A stretch of DNA of 64,000 nucleotides from Bacillus sp. FJAT-18017 (GTDB taxonomy: Bacteria > Bacillota > Bacilli > Bacillales > Cytobacillaceae), in assembly GCF_001278805.1 (NCBI RefSeq), contig NZ_CP012602.1, positions 537,001 to 601,000 of the forward strand, given 5' to 3'. Numbering within the stretch: the first letter of the stretch is position 1; each line of letters starts with the position of its first letter. The notes beneath the pieces are model-generated. The model saw only the letters and a program-made list of their open reading frames with translations, searched no databases and was not told where the DNA came from. This document shows positions 8,882-19,300 of this stretch, one piece after another. Position numbers and translations under genes: made by a program.

Positions 8882-9847
8882 ATGAAACGATCAAAGCCAA
8901 AAGAATTGCTTGAACTGGAAGTCATATTGGATAGGCTGCGAAGGGGCCATCCTGCTTGGGAGAGGATAAAGGAAAAGCATAGAATATTGATGGCGGGCTA
9001 CAATGGTGAGAAAAACGTTGACTATCACTTGAGTTTTTTGGATGACCGGAAGTTCCGTCTAATACCTGGATTAAGGTTGGAAGATAAGCATTTTTTTCAA
9101 ATGGATAACGTAGCTTTATGTCAAAGTTTTTATTTGAATCTTGAAGTCAAAAATTATGCAGGTCCTCTTAGCTATAACCCTCAGACAGATCAATTCATTC
9201 AGCATGGTGACCCTGAAAAGGCATATCCGAATCCCATTAGCCAGGCAGACCGGCACGCCATCCAGTTCCAACATGTGCTGCAAAAAGAACATCTTCCTGT
9301 ACTCCCCATCATTTCCCTCGCAGTAATGTCCTATTCTTCAACAATCATCTATGTTCCACCAGGTTATGAAACCATTTTTAACAGACTGATTTATGCCGAC
9401 CAACTTCTAAGAAAAATTGACAGTCTGGAAGTGGCCTGCTCAATACCCCGGATAACAGAACCCCAGCCTGATGATGTTTACCATACTCTGCTCAAAAAAC
9501 ACACTCGACAAATGTCCAACAACACACTTGAAAAATACAATATTTCCATCGTTGATCTCTTCGGTGGAGTTCAATGCCCATTTTGCAAAAGGTACAAAAT
9601 GCTGTATAGGTCCGCACATTGGTTTTGCCCTTCTTGTAGAAACATTTCAAAAGATGCCTACATAAAAGCAGTAAATGATTATCTCATCCTATACAAACCA
9701 TTCATAACGAATGAGGATTTCCGCAAGTTTGCTGGCCTGGAATCTAGGAAAGCGGCCACTAAAATGTTGTCTGCTTTGGATTTAGTCACGATTGGCACAA
9801 ACAAAGGAACTATCTACTTCCTTACGTTTCACCCTCTACTGACATGA
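8882..9847 (+). CDS. NERD domain-containing protein with zinc-ribbon
   Basis: A 321-residue soluble protein. The N-terminal part carries a nuclease-related (NERD) domain: GYNGEKNVDYHLSFL with the conserved Gly-Glu, and the catalytic-type ExK in NLEVKNYAG (~residue 90). A C-terminal zinc-ribbon-like segment CPFCKRY...WFCPSCRN has four Cys (~residues 233-257), followed by a possible small DNA-binding tail. NERD proteins are predicted DNA-processing enzymes of unknown substrate. ATG start with AAAGGAGATG 6 nt upstream. It stands alone between the tandem repeat array and the trehalose operon, and a role in defence or repair cannot be decided from context. Confidence 0.85.
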   Translation: MKRSKPKELLELEVILDRLRRGHPAWERIKEKHRILMAGYNGEKNVDYHLSFLDDRKFRLIPGLRLEDKHFFQMDNVALCQSFYLNLEVKNYAGPLSYNPQTDQFIQHGDPEKAYPNPISQADRHAIQFQHVLQKEHLPVLPIISLAVMSYSSTIIYVPPGYETIFNRLIYADQLLRKIDSLEVACSIPRITEPQPDDVYHTLLKKHTRQMSNNTLEKYNISIVDLFGGVQCPFCKRYKMLYRSAHWFCPSCRNISKDAYIKAVNDYLILYKPFITNEDFRKFAGLESRKAATKMLSALDLVTIGTNKGTIYFLTFHPLLT

Positions 9848-9870
9848 AATTATTTCCTAATCTTAATATC

Positions 9871-9899
9871 TTGACTAACCTGTATATACAGGATATAGT
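9871..9899 (+). promoter_or_regulatory. treP promoter
   Basis: TTGACT and TATAGT are separated by exactly 17 bp, a good sigma-A promoter. The spacer contains the first TreR-like palindrome (9879-9892), so repressor binding would block RNA polymerase. Confidence 0.8.
9879..9892. promoter_or_regulatory. TreR-type operator 1
   Basis: CCTGTATATACAGG is a perfect 14-bp palindrome lying between the -35 and -10 of the treP promoter. The TGTATATACA core matches what I recall of the B. subtilis tre operator and recurs at 9911-9924 and 24935-24946. Confidence 0.8.
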
Positions 9900-9910
9900 T
9901 GTCAATGTAA

Positions 9911-9924
9911 CTTGTATATACAGG
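9911..9924. promoter_or_regulatory. TreR-type operator 2
   Basis: CTTGTATATACAGG, 32 bp (about three helical turns) downstream of operator 1, near the transcription start. Two in-phase operators would allow cooperative TreR binding. Confidence 0.78.
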
Positions 9925-9961
9925 ACAACGACATACGCCTAACTCTTTTTTCAAAAAAGAA

Positions 9962-9975
9962 TGAAAGCGCTAAAT
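9962..9975. promoter_or_regulatory. CcpA cre site upstream of treP
   Basis: TGAAAGCGCTAAAT matches the cre consensus TGWAARCGYTWNCW with one mismatch. It lies downstream of the promoter, where CcpA acts as a roadblock in carbon catabolite repression. Confidence 0.65.
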
Positions 9976-10115
9976 TATTAAACGACTGTACACTGCAAGG
10001 GGGATAAAGGGCTTGGAAATTTATGTTTACTTTTTCCTTTTTGGAGAAAAGTAAGGATGGACCAATCCAGCCCAAATCGCAAACGCTATCATCTATCATT
10101 TTAGGAGGAGACACC

Positions 10116-11552
10116 ATGGATCTGAAAAAGTCAGCATCTGAGATTGTTGACGCAGTCGGCGGCCAAGACAATATTGCAGCCGCAACCCACTGTGTCACAC
10201 GCCTGCGTTTCGCTTTGAAGGACGAAGGCAAAGTAAACAAAGAACAATTAGAAAACATCGACGTTGTCAAAGGGTCGTTCTCTGCAAATGGCCAGTTCCA
10301 GGTTGTAATCGGCCAGGGGACCGTCGATAAAGTATACAATGAAATGACAGGCCAAACGGGCATTGCCCAAGGAAGCAAGCAAGACATAAAAGATGCGGCA
10401 GAGTCTAATTTGAATCCACTCCAGCGCGCGATTAAAACGCTTGCGGACATCTTCATTCCGATTTTGCCAGCAATCGTTACTGCGGGTCTTTTGCTAGGTA
10501 TCAACAATATCCTTACCGGCGCTGATATTTTCTACGAAGGCAAATCTTTAGTACAAGTTCATCCTGAGTGGGCTGACTTTGCGTCAATCATCAACCTGAT
10601 TGCCGGAACAGCGTTCGCCTTCCTTCCAGCACTGGTTGGCTGGGCCGCGGTCACCAAGTTCGGCGGCAGTCCGCTGCTTGGTATTGTCCTTGGCCTTTCG
10701 CTTGTACACCCGGATCTCCTGAATGCATGGGGATGGGGCGCCGCACAGCAAACAGGCGAAATTCCTACTTGGAATCTCTTTGGCCTGGAAATCCAGAAAG
10801 TCGGTTATCAAGGCCAAGTATTGCCAGTCCTGGTGGCATCATATGTCTTGGCTAAACTTGAAATTTGGCTCCGCAAGAAAATTCCGGATGCGTTCCATCT
10901 TCTGCTCGTAGCACCAATCGCACTATTAGTTACTGGTTTCTTATCTTTCATTGTTATTGGGCCGGTTACATTTACAGTTGCTTCATGGATTACAGACCTG
11001 TTCACTGGAATTTTTGATTTCGCCCCAGCGATAGGCGGGTTTGTTTATGGAGCGCTATATGGCCCACTTGTTATAACAGGTATGCACCATACGTTCCTGG
11101 CTGTTGACCTGCAGCTGATTGGCAGTACAGGCACAACATTCCTGTGGCCAATCCTGGTTATGTCCAATATTGCCCAGGGTTCTGCGGCACTCGCAATGAT
11201 GCTGCTAGTTGACGATAAAAAGCTGAAAAGCCTATCCGGTACATCAGCAATTTCCGCTTATCTTGGTATTACTGAACCGGCTATGTTCGGGGTAAACCTC
11301 CGCTTCCGCTTCGCATTTATTTCAGCGATGATCGGTTCTGCGATTGCTGGTGCTTTCATCACAGTCAACAAAACTCTTGCTCCATCAATCGGTGTAGGTG
11401 GTCTGCCAGGCTTCCTGTCGATCGTGCCGCAAAAATGGGCTCCGTTCTTTATTGGAATGGCCATTGCTTTAGTCGTGCCTTTCGTCCTTACCTACTTCTG
11501 GGGCAAAGGCCGCGCACGCCGCGAAGTAAAGGTACAGGAAACACAGCTTTAA
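10116..11552 (+). CDS. treP: PTS trehalose-specific EIIBC component
   Basis: A 478-residue phosphotransferase permease that imports trehalose as trehalose 6-phosphate. The N-terminal EIIB domain has the phosphorylation Cys26 in ATHCVTRLRF; a linker (~75-100) leads to a glucose-superfamily EIIC domain with about ten membrane segments (~residues 108-470), including the ITEPAMFGVN segment. No EIIA domain is fused, so phosphate must come from a separate EIIA such as EIIA-Glc. The start at 10116 is chosen over an open upstream extension because TTAGGAGGAG lies 8 nt before it. First gene of treP-treA-treR; trehalose specificity comes from the operon partners. Confidence 0.93.
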   Translation: MDLKKSASEIVDAVGGQDNIAAATHCVTRLRFALKDEGKVNKEQLENIDVVKGSFSANGQFQVVIGQGTVDKVYNEMTGQTGIAQGSKQDIKDAAESNLNPLQRAIKTLADIFIPILPAIVTAGLLLGINNILTGADIFYEGKSLVQVHPEWADFASIINLIAGTAFAFLPALVGWAAVTKFGGSPLLGIVLGLSLVHPDLLNAWGWGAAQQTGEIPTWNLFGLEIQKVGYQGQVLPVLVASYVLAKLEIWLRKKIPDAFHLLLVAPIALLVTGFLSFIVIGPVTFTVASWITDLFTGIFDFAPAIGGFVYGALYGPLVITGMHHTFLAVDLQLIGSTGTTFLWPILVMSNIAQGSAALAMMLLVDDKKLKSLSGTSAISAYLGITEPAMFGVNLRFRFAFISAMIGSAIAGAFITVNKTLAPSIGVGGLPGFLSIVPQKWAPFFIGMAIALVVPFVLTYFWGKGRARREVKVQETQL

Positions 11553-11574
11553 TCTTTAATTGAATCAAAAAATT

Positions 11575-11610
11575 GGATACCATTGGCCATCCTGGCTAGT
11601 GGTATCTTTT
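11575..11610 (+). terminator. Intercistronic hairpin between treP and treA
   Basis: GATACCA and TGGTATC form a 7-bp outer stem with an inner TGGCC/GGCTA helix and are followed by TTTT. It may act as a partial terminator that lowers treA relative to treP, or protect the treP 3' end. Confidence 0.55.
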
Positions 11611-11688
11611 CTAATCCGGGTGGTGCCGAGTTCCATTCTAAAAAAACGGGGAGTGATATGGCACACCCCAGAAAATGAGGTGCAAAAC

Positions 11689-13356
11689 ATGAACGAACCT
11701 TGGTGGAAACGATCAGTCGTATACCAAATCTATCCGAAAAGCTTTAAAGACTCTTCTGGAAAAGGTGTCGGTGACATTGTTGGAATCATTGACAAGCTTG
11801 ACTATTTGAAACAGCTTGGGGTTGATGTCATCTGGCTAACCCCGATTTACAAATCGCCACAAAGGGACAATGGCTACGACATCAGTGATTATTTTTCAAT
11901 TCACGAAGAATATGGCACAATGGATGACTTTAATCGGCTCCTGGAAGAAGCCCATTCTCGCGGCTTAAAAATCATCATGGATATTGTTGTGAACCACACA
12001 TCGACTGAGCATCCGTGGTTCCAGGAAGCGCGCAAGTCGAAGGACAACCCGTATCGGGACTTCTACATATGGAAGGATCCTGTCGACGGCGGCCCGCCAA
12101 CAAATTGGGAATCGAAATTTGGGGGAAATGCCTGGGAGTATGATGAGAATACAGGCCAGTACTACTTGCATCTGTTTGACGTCACCCAGGCCGATTTGAA
12201 TTGGGAAAACGAAAAGGTGCGCCAGGAAGTGTATGAAATGATGACATTCTGGTTTGAAAAAGGCGTAGATGGATACCGCCTTGATGTCATTAACTTGATT
12301 TCCAAAGACCAAAGCTACCCGAACGACGATAGAGGTGACGGACGCCGCTTTTACACAGACGGTCCTCGCGTCCATGAGTTTATGAAGGAAATGAACCGTG
12401 AGGCGTTCTCGAAGTACGATAGCATGACCGTCGGCGAAATGTCTTCAACATCGATAGACCACTGTATCCAATACAGCAATCCGGAAACCCTCGAGCTCAG
12501 CATGACTTTCAACTTCCACCACCTGAAGGTTGATTACGAGGGCGGGGACAAGTGGACACTTGCCGACTTTGACTTTATTGCCCTGAAACAAATCCTGTCC
12601 ACCTGGCAGGTTGAAATGAATAAAGGTGGAGGCTGGAACGCGCTGTTTTGGTGCAACCATGACCAGCCGCGCATTGTTTCCCGTTATGGGGACGATGGCG
12701 AATACCGCGTCGAGTCCGCGAAAATGCTTGCGACAACAATCCATATGATGCAGGGAACCCCTTATATTTACCAGGGCGAAGAAATAGGGATGACCAACCC
12801 GAAATTCGATAGCATAGACGATTATCGTGATGTTGAGTCGCTTAACATGTACAACATTCTTTTATCAGAAGGAAAAACGAAAGAGGAAGTCATCAAGATT
12901 TTGAAAAGTAAGTCACGTGACAACTCGCGCACCCCGGTCCAGTGGGATGCGTCGGAAAATGCAGGATTTACGACTGGCATTCCCTGGATTGATGTGGCCA
13001 GCAACTATAAGGAAATTAACGTCGAGCAGGCGCTGGCCGATTGTGACTCCGTGTTTTACCACTACCAGTCACTTATTGCTCTGCGCAAAGGATACGACAT
13101 CATCACTCATGGAGATTACGAGCTGCTTCTCGAAGACGACCCGCAACTCTTTGCATACGTTCGCCGGATGGGAGATGAGGCCCTGCTTGTCGTAAATAAT
13201 TTTTACGGCAAGGAAGGAAGGTTTGAGCTGCCTAAAGGTATTAGCTTTGCTGGCCAGGATGCACATGTGTTGATTTCTAATTACAAGGATACCCCGATGG
13301 ATTACCGCAGCTTTAATTTGCGGCCATATGAATCTCTAGTATTTCATATTCGGTAA
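11689..13356 (+). CDS. treA: Trehalose-6-phosphate hydrolase (GH13)
   Basis: A 555-residue cytoplasmic alpha-glucosidase that splits trehalose 6-phosphate to glucose and glucose 6-phosphate. The catalytic barrel begins WWKRSVVYQIYPKSF; the three catalytic acids are Asp199 (GYRLDVI, nucleophile), Glu250 (VGEMSS, acid/base) and Asp325 (NHDQPR). Start 11689 has GAGGTG 6 nt upstream and gives the normal family N-terminus; an upstream in-frame codon at 11560 would add 43 residues unlike the family. By sequence alone it could be an oligo-1,6-glucosidase; the treP and treR neighbours make TreA the best call. Confidence 0.93.
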   Translation: MNEPWWKRSVVYQIYPKSFKDSSGKGVGDIVGIIDKLDYLKQLGVDVIWLTPIYKSPQRDNGYDISDYFSIHEEYGTMDDFNRLLEEAHSRGLKIIMDIVVNHTSTEHPWFQEARKSKDNPYRDFYIWKDPVDGGPPTNWESKFGGNAWEYDENTGQYYLHLFDVTQADLNWENEKVRQEVYEMMTFWFEKGVDGYRLDVINLISKDQSYPNDDRGDGRRFYTDGPRVHEFMKEMNREAFSKYDSMTVGEMSSTSIDHCIQYSNPETLELSMTFNFHHLKVDYEGGDKWTLADFDFIALKQILSTWQVEMNKGGGWNALFWCNHDQPRIVSRYGDDGEYRVESAKMLATTIHMMQGTPYIYQGEEIGMTNPKFDSIDDYRDVESLNMYNILLSEGKTKEEVIKILKSKSRDNSRTPVQWDASENAGFTTGIPWIDVASNYKEINVEQALADCDSVFYHYQSLIALRKGYDIITHGDYELLLEDDPQLFAYVRRMGDEALLVVNNFYGKEGRFELPKGISFAGQDAHVLISNYKDTPMDYRSFNLRPYESLVFHIR

Positions 13357-13390
13357 TCGTGCTTCTAACAGCTTATAAATGATACAATAA

Positions 13391-13416
13391 AGGAGGCAGT
13401 GAACCAGCTGCCTCCT
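13391..13416 (+). terminator. Perfect inverted repeat between treA and treR
   Basis: AGGAGGCAG and CTGCCTCCT form a perfect 9-bp stem with an 8-nt loop. There is no clean T-run after it, only ACATTATTA, so termination is likely to be partial. The 5' arm contains a GGAGG that would be hidden in the stem and could be an occluded ribosome site. Confidence 0.5.
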
Positions 13417-13426
13417 ACATTATTAC

Positions 13427-14161
13427 ATGAACCGGGTGAGGGACATGGTCCATAACAAGTATGACAATATTTATCAGGAACTTGCCGATCAGATCGAGTC
13501 AGGGAAACTGAAAAAGAACACGAAGCTTCCATCTGAAAATGTATTGGCAGAACAATATGGGACAAGCCGGGAAACCATTCGCAAGGCACTCAATCTTCTT
13601 TCCCAGCACGGCTACATCCAGAAAATTAAGGCAAGGGGTTCAATTGTCCTCGATATTGGCCGATTTGAATTCCCTGTTTCCGGGCTAACAAGTTTTAAGG
13701 AAGTGGCCGAAAAGGTTGGGCAGCCATTTTCGACAGAGGTACATGAACTTTATATAATGAAACCCGATCAGTTTTTGCAAAATGAACTGAAAATCCCTTC
13801 CCGTGAAGAAGTCTGGAAGGTCACAAGGACCCGGGAGACCGGCGGGGAGCGAATCATCCTTGATAAGGATTTTTTTATAAAAAAGCACGTCCCTGGCCTG
13901 ACAAAGGAAATCTGTGAGAACAGCATTTATGAATATATTGAAAATGTCTTGAAGCTGAAGATTTCGTTTGCCAGGAAGGAAATCACAGTCGAGGAATGCA
14001 CGGATGAGGACCGGAAGTATCTTGATCTGAACGGCACCGATCATGTGGTCGTAGTTCGCAATCATGTTTTCCTTGATAATGCCATCCTGATAGAATATAC
14101 CGAATCTAGGCATCGCCTGGATAAATTCCAGTTTGTTGACTTCGCAAGGCGAAGTAAATAG
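13427..14161 (+). CDS. treR: Trehalose operon repressor TreR (GntR family)
   Basis: A 244-residue transcription factor with an N-terminal GntR winged helix (residues ~10-75: SENVLAEQYGTSRETIRKALNLL, GYIQKIKARGS) and a C-terminal UTRA effector domain (~90-235) that in TreR binds trehalose 6-phosphate. It should repress the tre operon through the TGTATATACA operators at 9879 and 9911 and, by identical core, probably at 24935. Start is uncertain: ATG 13427 has no ribosome site, while ATG 13445 (MVHNKYDNIY) follows GGTGAGGG closely. A terminator follows at 14177. Confidence 0.92.
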   Translation: MNRVRDMVHNKYDNIYQELADQIESGKLKKNTKLPSENVLAEQYGTSRETIRKALNLLSQHGYIQKIKARGSIVLDIGRFEFPVSGLTSFKEVAEKVGQPFSTEVHELYIMKPDQFLQNELKIPSREEVWKVTRTRETGGERIILDKDFFIKKHVPGLTKEICENSIYEYIENVLKLKISFARKEITVEECTDEDRKYLDLNGTDHVVVVRNHVFLDNAILIEYTESRHRLDKFQFVDFARRSK

Positions 14162-14176
14162 TTCCTTTAAAAATTT

Positions 14177-14197
14177 CCGTCCAATTGGGCGGTTTTT
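14177..14197 (+). terminator. Terminator after treR
   Basis: CCGTCC pairs with GGGCGG around AATT (one wobble), followed by TTTTTGT. Confidence 0.75.
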
Positions 14198-14436
14198 GTA
14201 TTAAAAGGGATTGAAAATTTAGGTATTGGCTTAGGTTTACTATTTTGTTAACTAGTGAAAAGATACTAGCTAAGTTTGCTGAATTACAAACTCCCAAACA
14301 TGGACGAAGATAGCCAGAAATAAAACATTTCCCAGCTTCAAGAATCTAGCAATATGTTTTAGCGGTGCTTTTTGATAGAATAGGAATAAGCTGAATACGA
14401 TTGAAAATGATTTTACATACAGGGCGGTGCAGAAAA

Positions 14437-15636
14437 ATGATTGAGCAATGGGGTATTGAGGTGCTAAAGGGGATAGGTAGGATGTTTCTGCATCCTGTCT
14501 TCTACTACGTGTTTTTCCTGGCTGCGGTTCTTGGAGTAAGCCGAGTGAAACGCGAGCGGAAGAACTTCCACATCCGCGCCAAGGATGCTTACTTCGAGCT
14601 GCGCCAATTGGTCCCTGCCGGCCTTGCCGCGGGACTGGTGCTTTCAGTTGCGGCAATTGGGTTGGGTCTTGCGGTTCCAGTTGCATCGCTTTTCCTGATT
14701 GCGGCATTCACACTGCTGTTCAGCCTGACAGGTAATATGAGGCTAGTTGGGCCTGCGTATACAATTGGGGCGGCATTCTTTGCGCTTGCCATTCTTGGCG
14801 GAGTCAGCGTCAACTTCCCGTTTATCCAGGGAGCATTTGAGGAAGCCGATGATAAAATTTATCCTTCCGTAGCCATCCTGCTTTCCCTGCTAGTGATTGT
14901 TGAAGGGTTTTTGATTTTAAAAAGAGGAAGCTATGCAACGTCGCCAAAGTTACGAACAAGCAAACGCGGCCAGATAGTTGGCGTCCATGAGGCAAGAAGG
15001 CTCTGGCTGCTGCCCGTATTCCTGCTAATCCCGGGAAGCACACTGAGCCTGCCTTTCGAATGGTGGCCGGTGTTCACGCTTGGCGGGGAAACATACTCGC
15101 TATTTTTAGTGCCATTTGCAATTGGCATGCACCAGCAAGTATCTGGCATGCACCCGAAAGATGCAATCAAATCCCAGGGGAGAAAGGTTATTAAACTAGG
15201 GATTGTTGTTCTGATTATAGCTGCTGCGGGGTATTGGTATCCTATGGCTGCAGTCGTAGCTACAGCCCTTGCCATCCTAGGACGCGAAGCGCTTGCTCTT
15301 TTCCAAAAGCTAAAGGAAGACGGAATGCCTTTTTATTTTTCCCGAAAAAATAATGGTTTGATGATCCTCGGTATCATTCCCAACTCTCCAGCTGAAAAAA
15401 TGGGCCTTAAGGTCGGTGAACTGATCAGTAAGGTGAACGGGACCCCTGTCCATGATGAACAGGAATTCTATGAAGCTCTGCAGCATAACCGTGCCCAGTG
15501 CCGGCTTGAAGTGTTTGACACCAACAACCAAATCCGATTCGTGCAGCGTGCCCTTTACGAAGGCGACCATCACGAGCTTGGCATCCTTTTCGTCCATGAC
15601 GAGAAAAAATGGGGAGATAAAGCGGTATCGGTGTAA
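14437..15636 (+). CDS. minJ: Division-site topological determinant MinJ (PDZ protein)
   Basis: A 399-residue polytopic membrane protein with about seven or eight hydrophobic segments (residues ~20-300) and a C-terminal PDZ domain (~residues 300-385; GLMILGIIPNSPAEKMGLKVGELISKVNG). In B. subtilis MinJ bridges DivIVA and MinD to place the Min system at poles and septa; it has 397 residues and the same plan. The ATG at 14437 (MIEQWGIEVLKG) gives the family N-terminus, though the ribosome site (GGGCGGTG) is weak; an upstream in-frame ATG at 14401 is less likely. Synteny with ctpB (upstream) and csbA-uvrB (far downstream) supports the call, but foreign blocks separate them here. Confidence 0.9.
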   Translation: MIEQWGIEVLKGIGRMFLHPVFYYVFFLAAVLGVSRVKRERKNFHIRAKDAYFELRQLVPAGLAAGLVLSVAAIGLGLAVPVASLFLIAAFTLLFSLTGNMRLVGPAYTIGAAFFALAILGGVSVNFPFIQGAFEEADDKIYPSVAILLSLLVIVEGFLILKRGSYATSPKLRTSKRGQIVGVHEARRLWLLPVFLLIPGSTLSLPFEWWPVFTLGGETYSLFLVPFAIGMHQQVSGMHPKDAIKSQGRKVIKLGIVVLIIAAAGYWYPMAAVVATALAILGREALALFQKLKEDGMPFYFSRKNNGLMILGIIPNSPAEKMGLKVGELISKVNGTPVHDEQEFYEALQHNRAQCRLEVFDTNNQIRFVQRALYEGDHHELGILFVHDEKKWGDKAVSV

Positions 15637-15729
15637 TTTTTCATAATTAATCGGAATCTGTTTATAGTTCACTAGAATGAATTTCATAATTAGCTGGTTC
15701 TATCTTACTTGATAGACAAGCAAAAAAAG

Positions 15730-15755
15730 CAGTACATTATTGTACTGTTTTTTTT
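15730..15755 (+). terminator. Terminator after minJ
   Basis: CAGTACA and TGTACTG form a perfect 7-bp stem with a TTAT loop followed by eight T residues, a textbook intrinsic terminator. Confidence 0.9.
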
Positions 15756-15998
15756 ATAGAAAATAATTTTATTCATACAACCCCGATATTTTCTTCAGAA
15801 ACATTCCTACAAGGTCCTCATAAAGGTATTTTCCCAGTTAAAACCAGGCGAATTAAAGACAACTTATCGACTTGCCTATTATATAGAAGAGGCATAACAT
15901 TAAATTATTGAAACTTCGATAAATTCTGAATTTGGATTTTTTATGTATATCAAAAATATATAGTGTTACAAATTGTCTTTGAATCTAGCATTACTTAG

Positions 15999-16196
15999 GA
16001 AGGAGGTGAAGTTTTATATTGGTTTTTTAGCAACTTTATTAAATATGAGAGGGGCTTAACTAATAAAAAGATTAAGTCTTTTGTTATTACTGATTTTGTT
16101 GAAACTGCTTTAATTGCAGGCAAATGGAAAGATAAAACATACGGTCTTCCAATAAACAAGAAGCAACTACATTTTTTTCAACCAATGTTTAATTAA
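15999..16196 (+). pseudogene. Decayed fragment of an extracellular solute-binding protein
   Basis: A 65-codon open stretch with no start codon of its own reads, near its end, AGKWKDKTYGLPIN. The G-K-W/Y-x-x-K-x-Y-G-L-P motif is typical of family 1 sugar-binding lipoproteins of ABC importers (compare GNYKGKQYTLPF in the gene at 24980). Sequence around it is AT-rich and stop-filled in all frames. It is best read as a relic of a sugar-transport gene; the match rests on one motif, so confidence is limited. Confidence 0.4.
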
Positions 16197-16316
16197 TTGA
16201 AATAAAAAAGTTATTCATCTGTCCGAATAATAATAAAGAACAGTATCCTAATATGCCAAATTCAATGTGTGTTACTTTCCCATTAATCAAAAGTAGGAAG
16301 ATTAACAAACTACTTT

Positions 16317-16330
16317 TGTAAGCGTTCTCA
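16317..16330. promoter_or_regulatory. cre-like site upstream of the FIMAH protein gene
   Basis: TGTAAGCGTTCTCA matches the CcpA cre consensus with one mismatch, 54 bp before the start codon at 16384. It suggests carbon-source control of the secreted protein. Confidence 0.5.
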
Positions 16331-16383
16331 ATCCAAACACGACCTATATACAAGGCAAATATTTTTATCGAGGAGGCTGTTTA

Positions 16384-19300
16384 ATGAAAATACGTATGCA
16401 TCGCGCCCTTATAACCATGATGTGCTTGCTTCTCACTATAGCTGGTTTTGGTGGAGTGTCATCTTCGGCAGCAGAAAGTAAGCTTTCACAGAAAATATAC
16501 GGGAGCCCAGAGGAGCTTCTTTATCCCAATAATTATACGGTCGCTGTGTTTAACGGCACGGTCGGCAAGGAAGACGGGCGTAATGTGCTTTATACTACGG
16601 CGAAAGGAAAGCCGGGTTATTTGAATGTCATCGACCTGGATAATTACCAGCTGCTCCGAAGCATACCGATCGCTCCATCAGAAAGCTCTTGGGCACACAC
16701 GATAGCCCCAGACGGATCGTTATACCTTGCTGCCGACGGAGGCGGAGCGAAGTTATGGAACTACTCACCGGTAACAAAAACCCCAGTGATGGTGGCCGAA
16801 TTTGCTGGGCAATCTGTACCGAACAGCATTACAACGGATGAGCAGGGACGTGTTTACGTAGGTACTTATCCAGGGGGAAAAGTGTATCAATACGATCCTG
16901 CCACCAAGCAAACGAGAGATTACGGCCGGATGATCGGTACCTTAGACCAGGAATATGTTCGTTCAATTGCTTACCAGGGTGGACATGTTTATGCAGGTAC
17001 AGCTCATAAGCAAATTGTCAAAGTCAATCTCGAAACCGGCGAAAAAACAAATATTGCGGGTGCTCTTAATGTAAAACAAGACACGGTATATGACTTAAGC
17101 ACCATTGATGACCGTTACTTGTTAGCTCGTTATACGGACGGCAGCGGGGTTCCGGGTGAAGGTTTTATCTACGATACTCAGACGGAAACTTGGCTCGACG
17201 TTGTATTAGAAAATCTAGTTGGGCTCCATGCAACGGATTCATTGGATGGAAAATTGTATTTCCTAGCCGACAAGCAATTGAAAACATTCGATTTGACCAG
17301 CCACCAGATAGAATCGACCGGCATGACATATGGAAGCGGGTTCCGGGGAGTGGATTGGGTTGAGTTTCCGAACAAGCCTGAGCTGCCCGGTAAAAATTTA
17401 GTAACCGTTCGTTATGATGGTGGCGTAACCATCATGAATATTGAGACAAAAAAGGTTCACACCTTGCCCCCTATTGTTCCTGGATTGCCGGGAGTCGTTA
17501 ACCAACTCAGTGCGGTCTCAGAAACTCAGTTGATAGCAACAGGCTCGCAGGCGAGATCTTCTCTTGTTGATCTGGAAAGTAAGACGACTCAGCCGTTCAA
17601 TATTGGCCAGGCGGACAGTGTATATACAGTAGGGAACAAAGTGTATTTGGGAGTTTATCCGGAGGGCACGTTATACGAATACGATTTATCCGCGGAACCT
17701 AGCAGTACGAATCCGAAAAATCTAGCGGTTCTAGGCAACCAGCAAGAACGGCTTGTAAACATTACGGGTGGCAATGACAAAATCTATATTTCGACGATTT
17801 CTGGTTATGGAACCTTGGGAGGTTCTCTAACGGTATATGATCCTTCAACTGGGGAAACCCGTGTACAACGTAACGTTGTCGAGAACCAAAGCGTGCTAAG
17901 CACGACGTTCCATGATGGCAAGCTATTTGGCTCTACGACTATTCGCGGCGGTCTTGGCTCAGAGCCGACTGAAGCGGAAGCGAAAATTTTTGTTTGGGAC
18001 ACGGAAACAGAACAAAAAATCGCTGAATTTCCGCTTCGCATTCCAGGCTTAGATAAGCCGATCTTTATCGGAGATCTCTCAGTAGGGCCTGACGGATTGA
18101 TCTGGGGAGCTTCTTATGAGTTTATCTTCGCGATTGACCCGAATACGTACGAAGTTGTTAAAAGCAAGAAAATTCACCAGAAGCTGAATTTCAGTCATTG
18201 GGCTCACCATCCTCTCCGATGGTCTGAGGACGGACTGCTTTATGTCCTCTTCAATAACAAGTTGACCGTGATTGATCCGGAAACGTTGGAGTCACGTACA
18301 CTGACCGATGCAACGCGCTTTGATTTAGGTCTGGACGGTCACATATATTTTACAGATGCACAGACGAATACGATTCTTTACCGAATGGAAGTGGACGGGG
18401 AAATTAAAGAGCCGTTCCCGGACGTTTCGGTTCCTGTGAAAAACGCCGGTTTTGAAGAGGGCGGAAGTACGAATGCTATACCAGGATGGAGTCCGCTCTT
18501 TGCTACCGGTACCGGCTACTCGTATGAGCTTAGCAGCGAGAAGAGCTTCACGGGTAGCTATAGCTTAAAGACTACAGATACTCGGCGGGATGCTTCTGTG
18601 GCCGTCATTAGTGACAAGGTTCCCGTAATTCCCGGAGAAGAATATGAAGCAGGAGTCAATTTGTACATTAAATCGGGTCAGCCAGGTTTTATGTTCCGCT
18701 TCTTTGACAAGAACAACGCTACAATCTCGACATTGGAAACGCATTTAGATGAATCCCGGTTATCACAATGGCAGCACGTGATTCTTAGAGGCAAGGCGCC
18801 TGCTAATGCGGCATATGCAAAATTGATAGCTGTTACATCGCGTTATAATATTTCGGAAGCGTATTATGACGATTTCACTGTGAAATACAAGGATAAGGTT
18901 GTTCCTGTATCGCACGCAAGCTTCGATCCAGCTCCGAACGAAAACGGCTGGATTAACAGCGACACCGTTATTTCGCTCGCAGCAGACAAGGCCTATTCGA
19001 TCACGTATTCAGCCGAGGGCGCACAAGCTGCTGACCAGGTAACGGCAAAGGAAAATGAAGTTAAAGTCCCTATAAATAAGGAAGGCAAAACGACGCTCAC
19101 GTATTATGCTACGAACTATTCAGGTGTTCAAGAAGCGCCAAAGACGCTTGAAGTGAACATTGACAAGACAGCTCCAGTTATTGAATTTACCGGTCAGCCG
19201 GAGTATTCCGTTTCAGAAACTATCAAAATCAGCTGTACGGCATCAGACAACTTGTCTGGTTTGGCAGACGAACCGTGCACAGGATCGTTAATAGAGCGCC

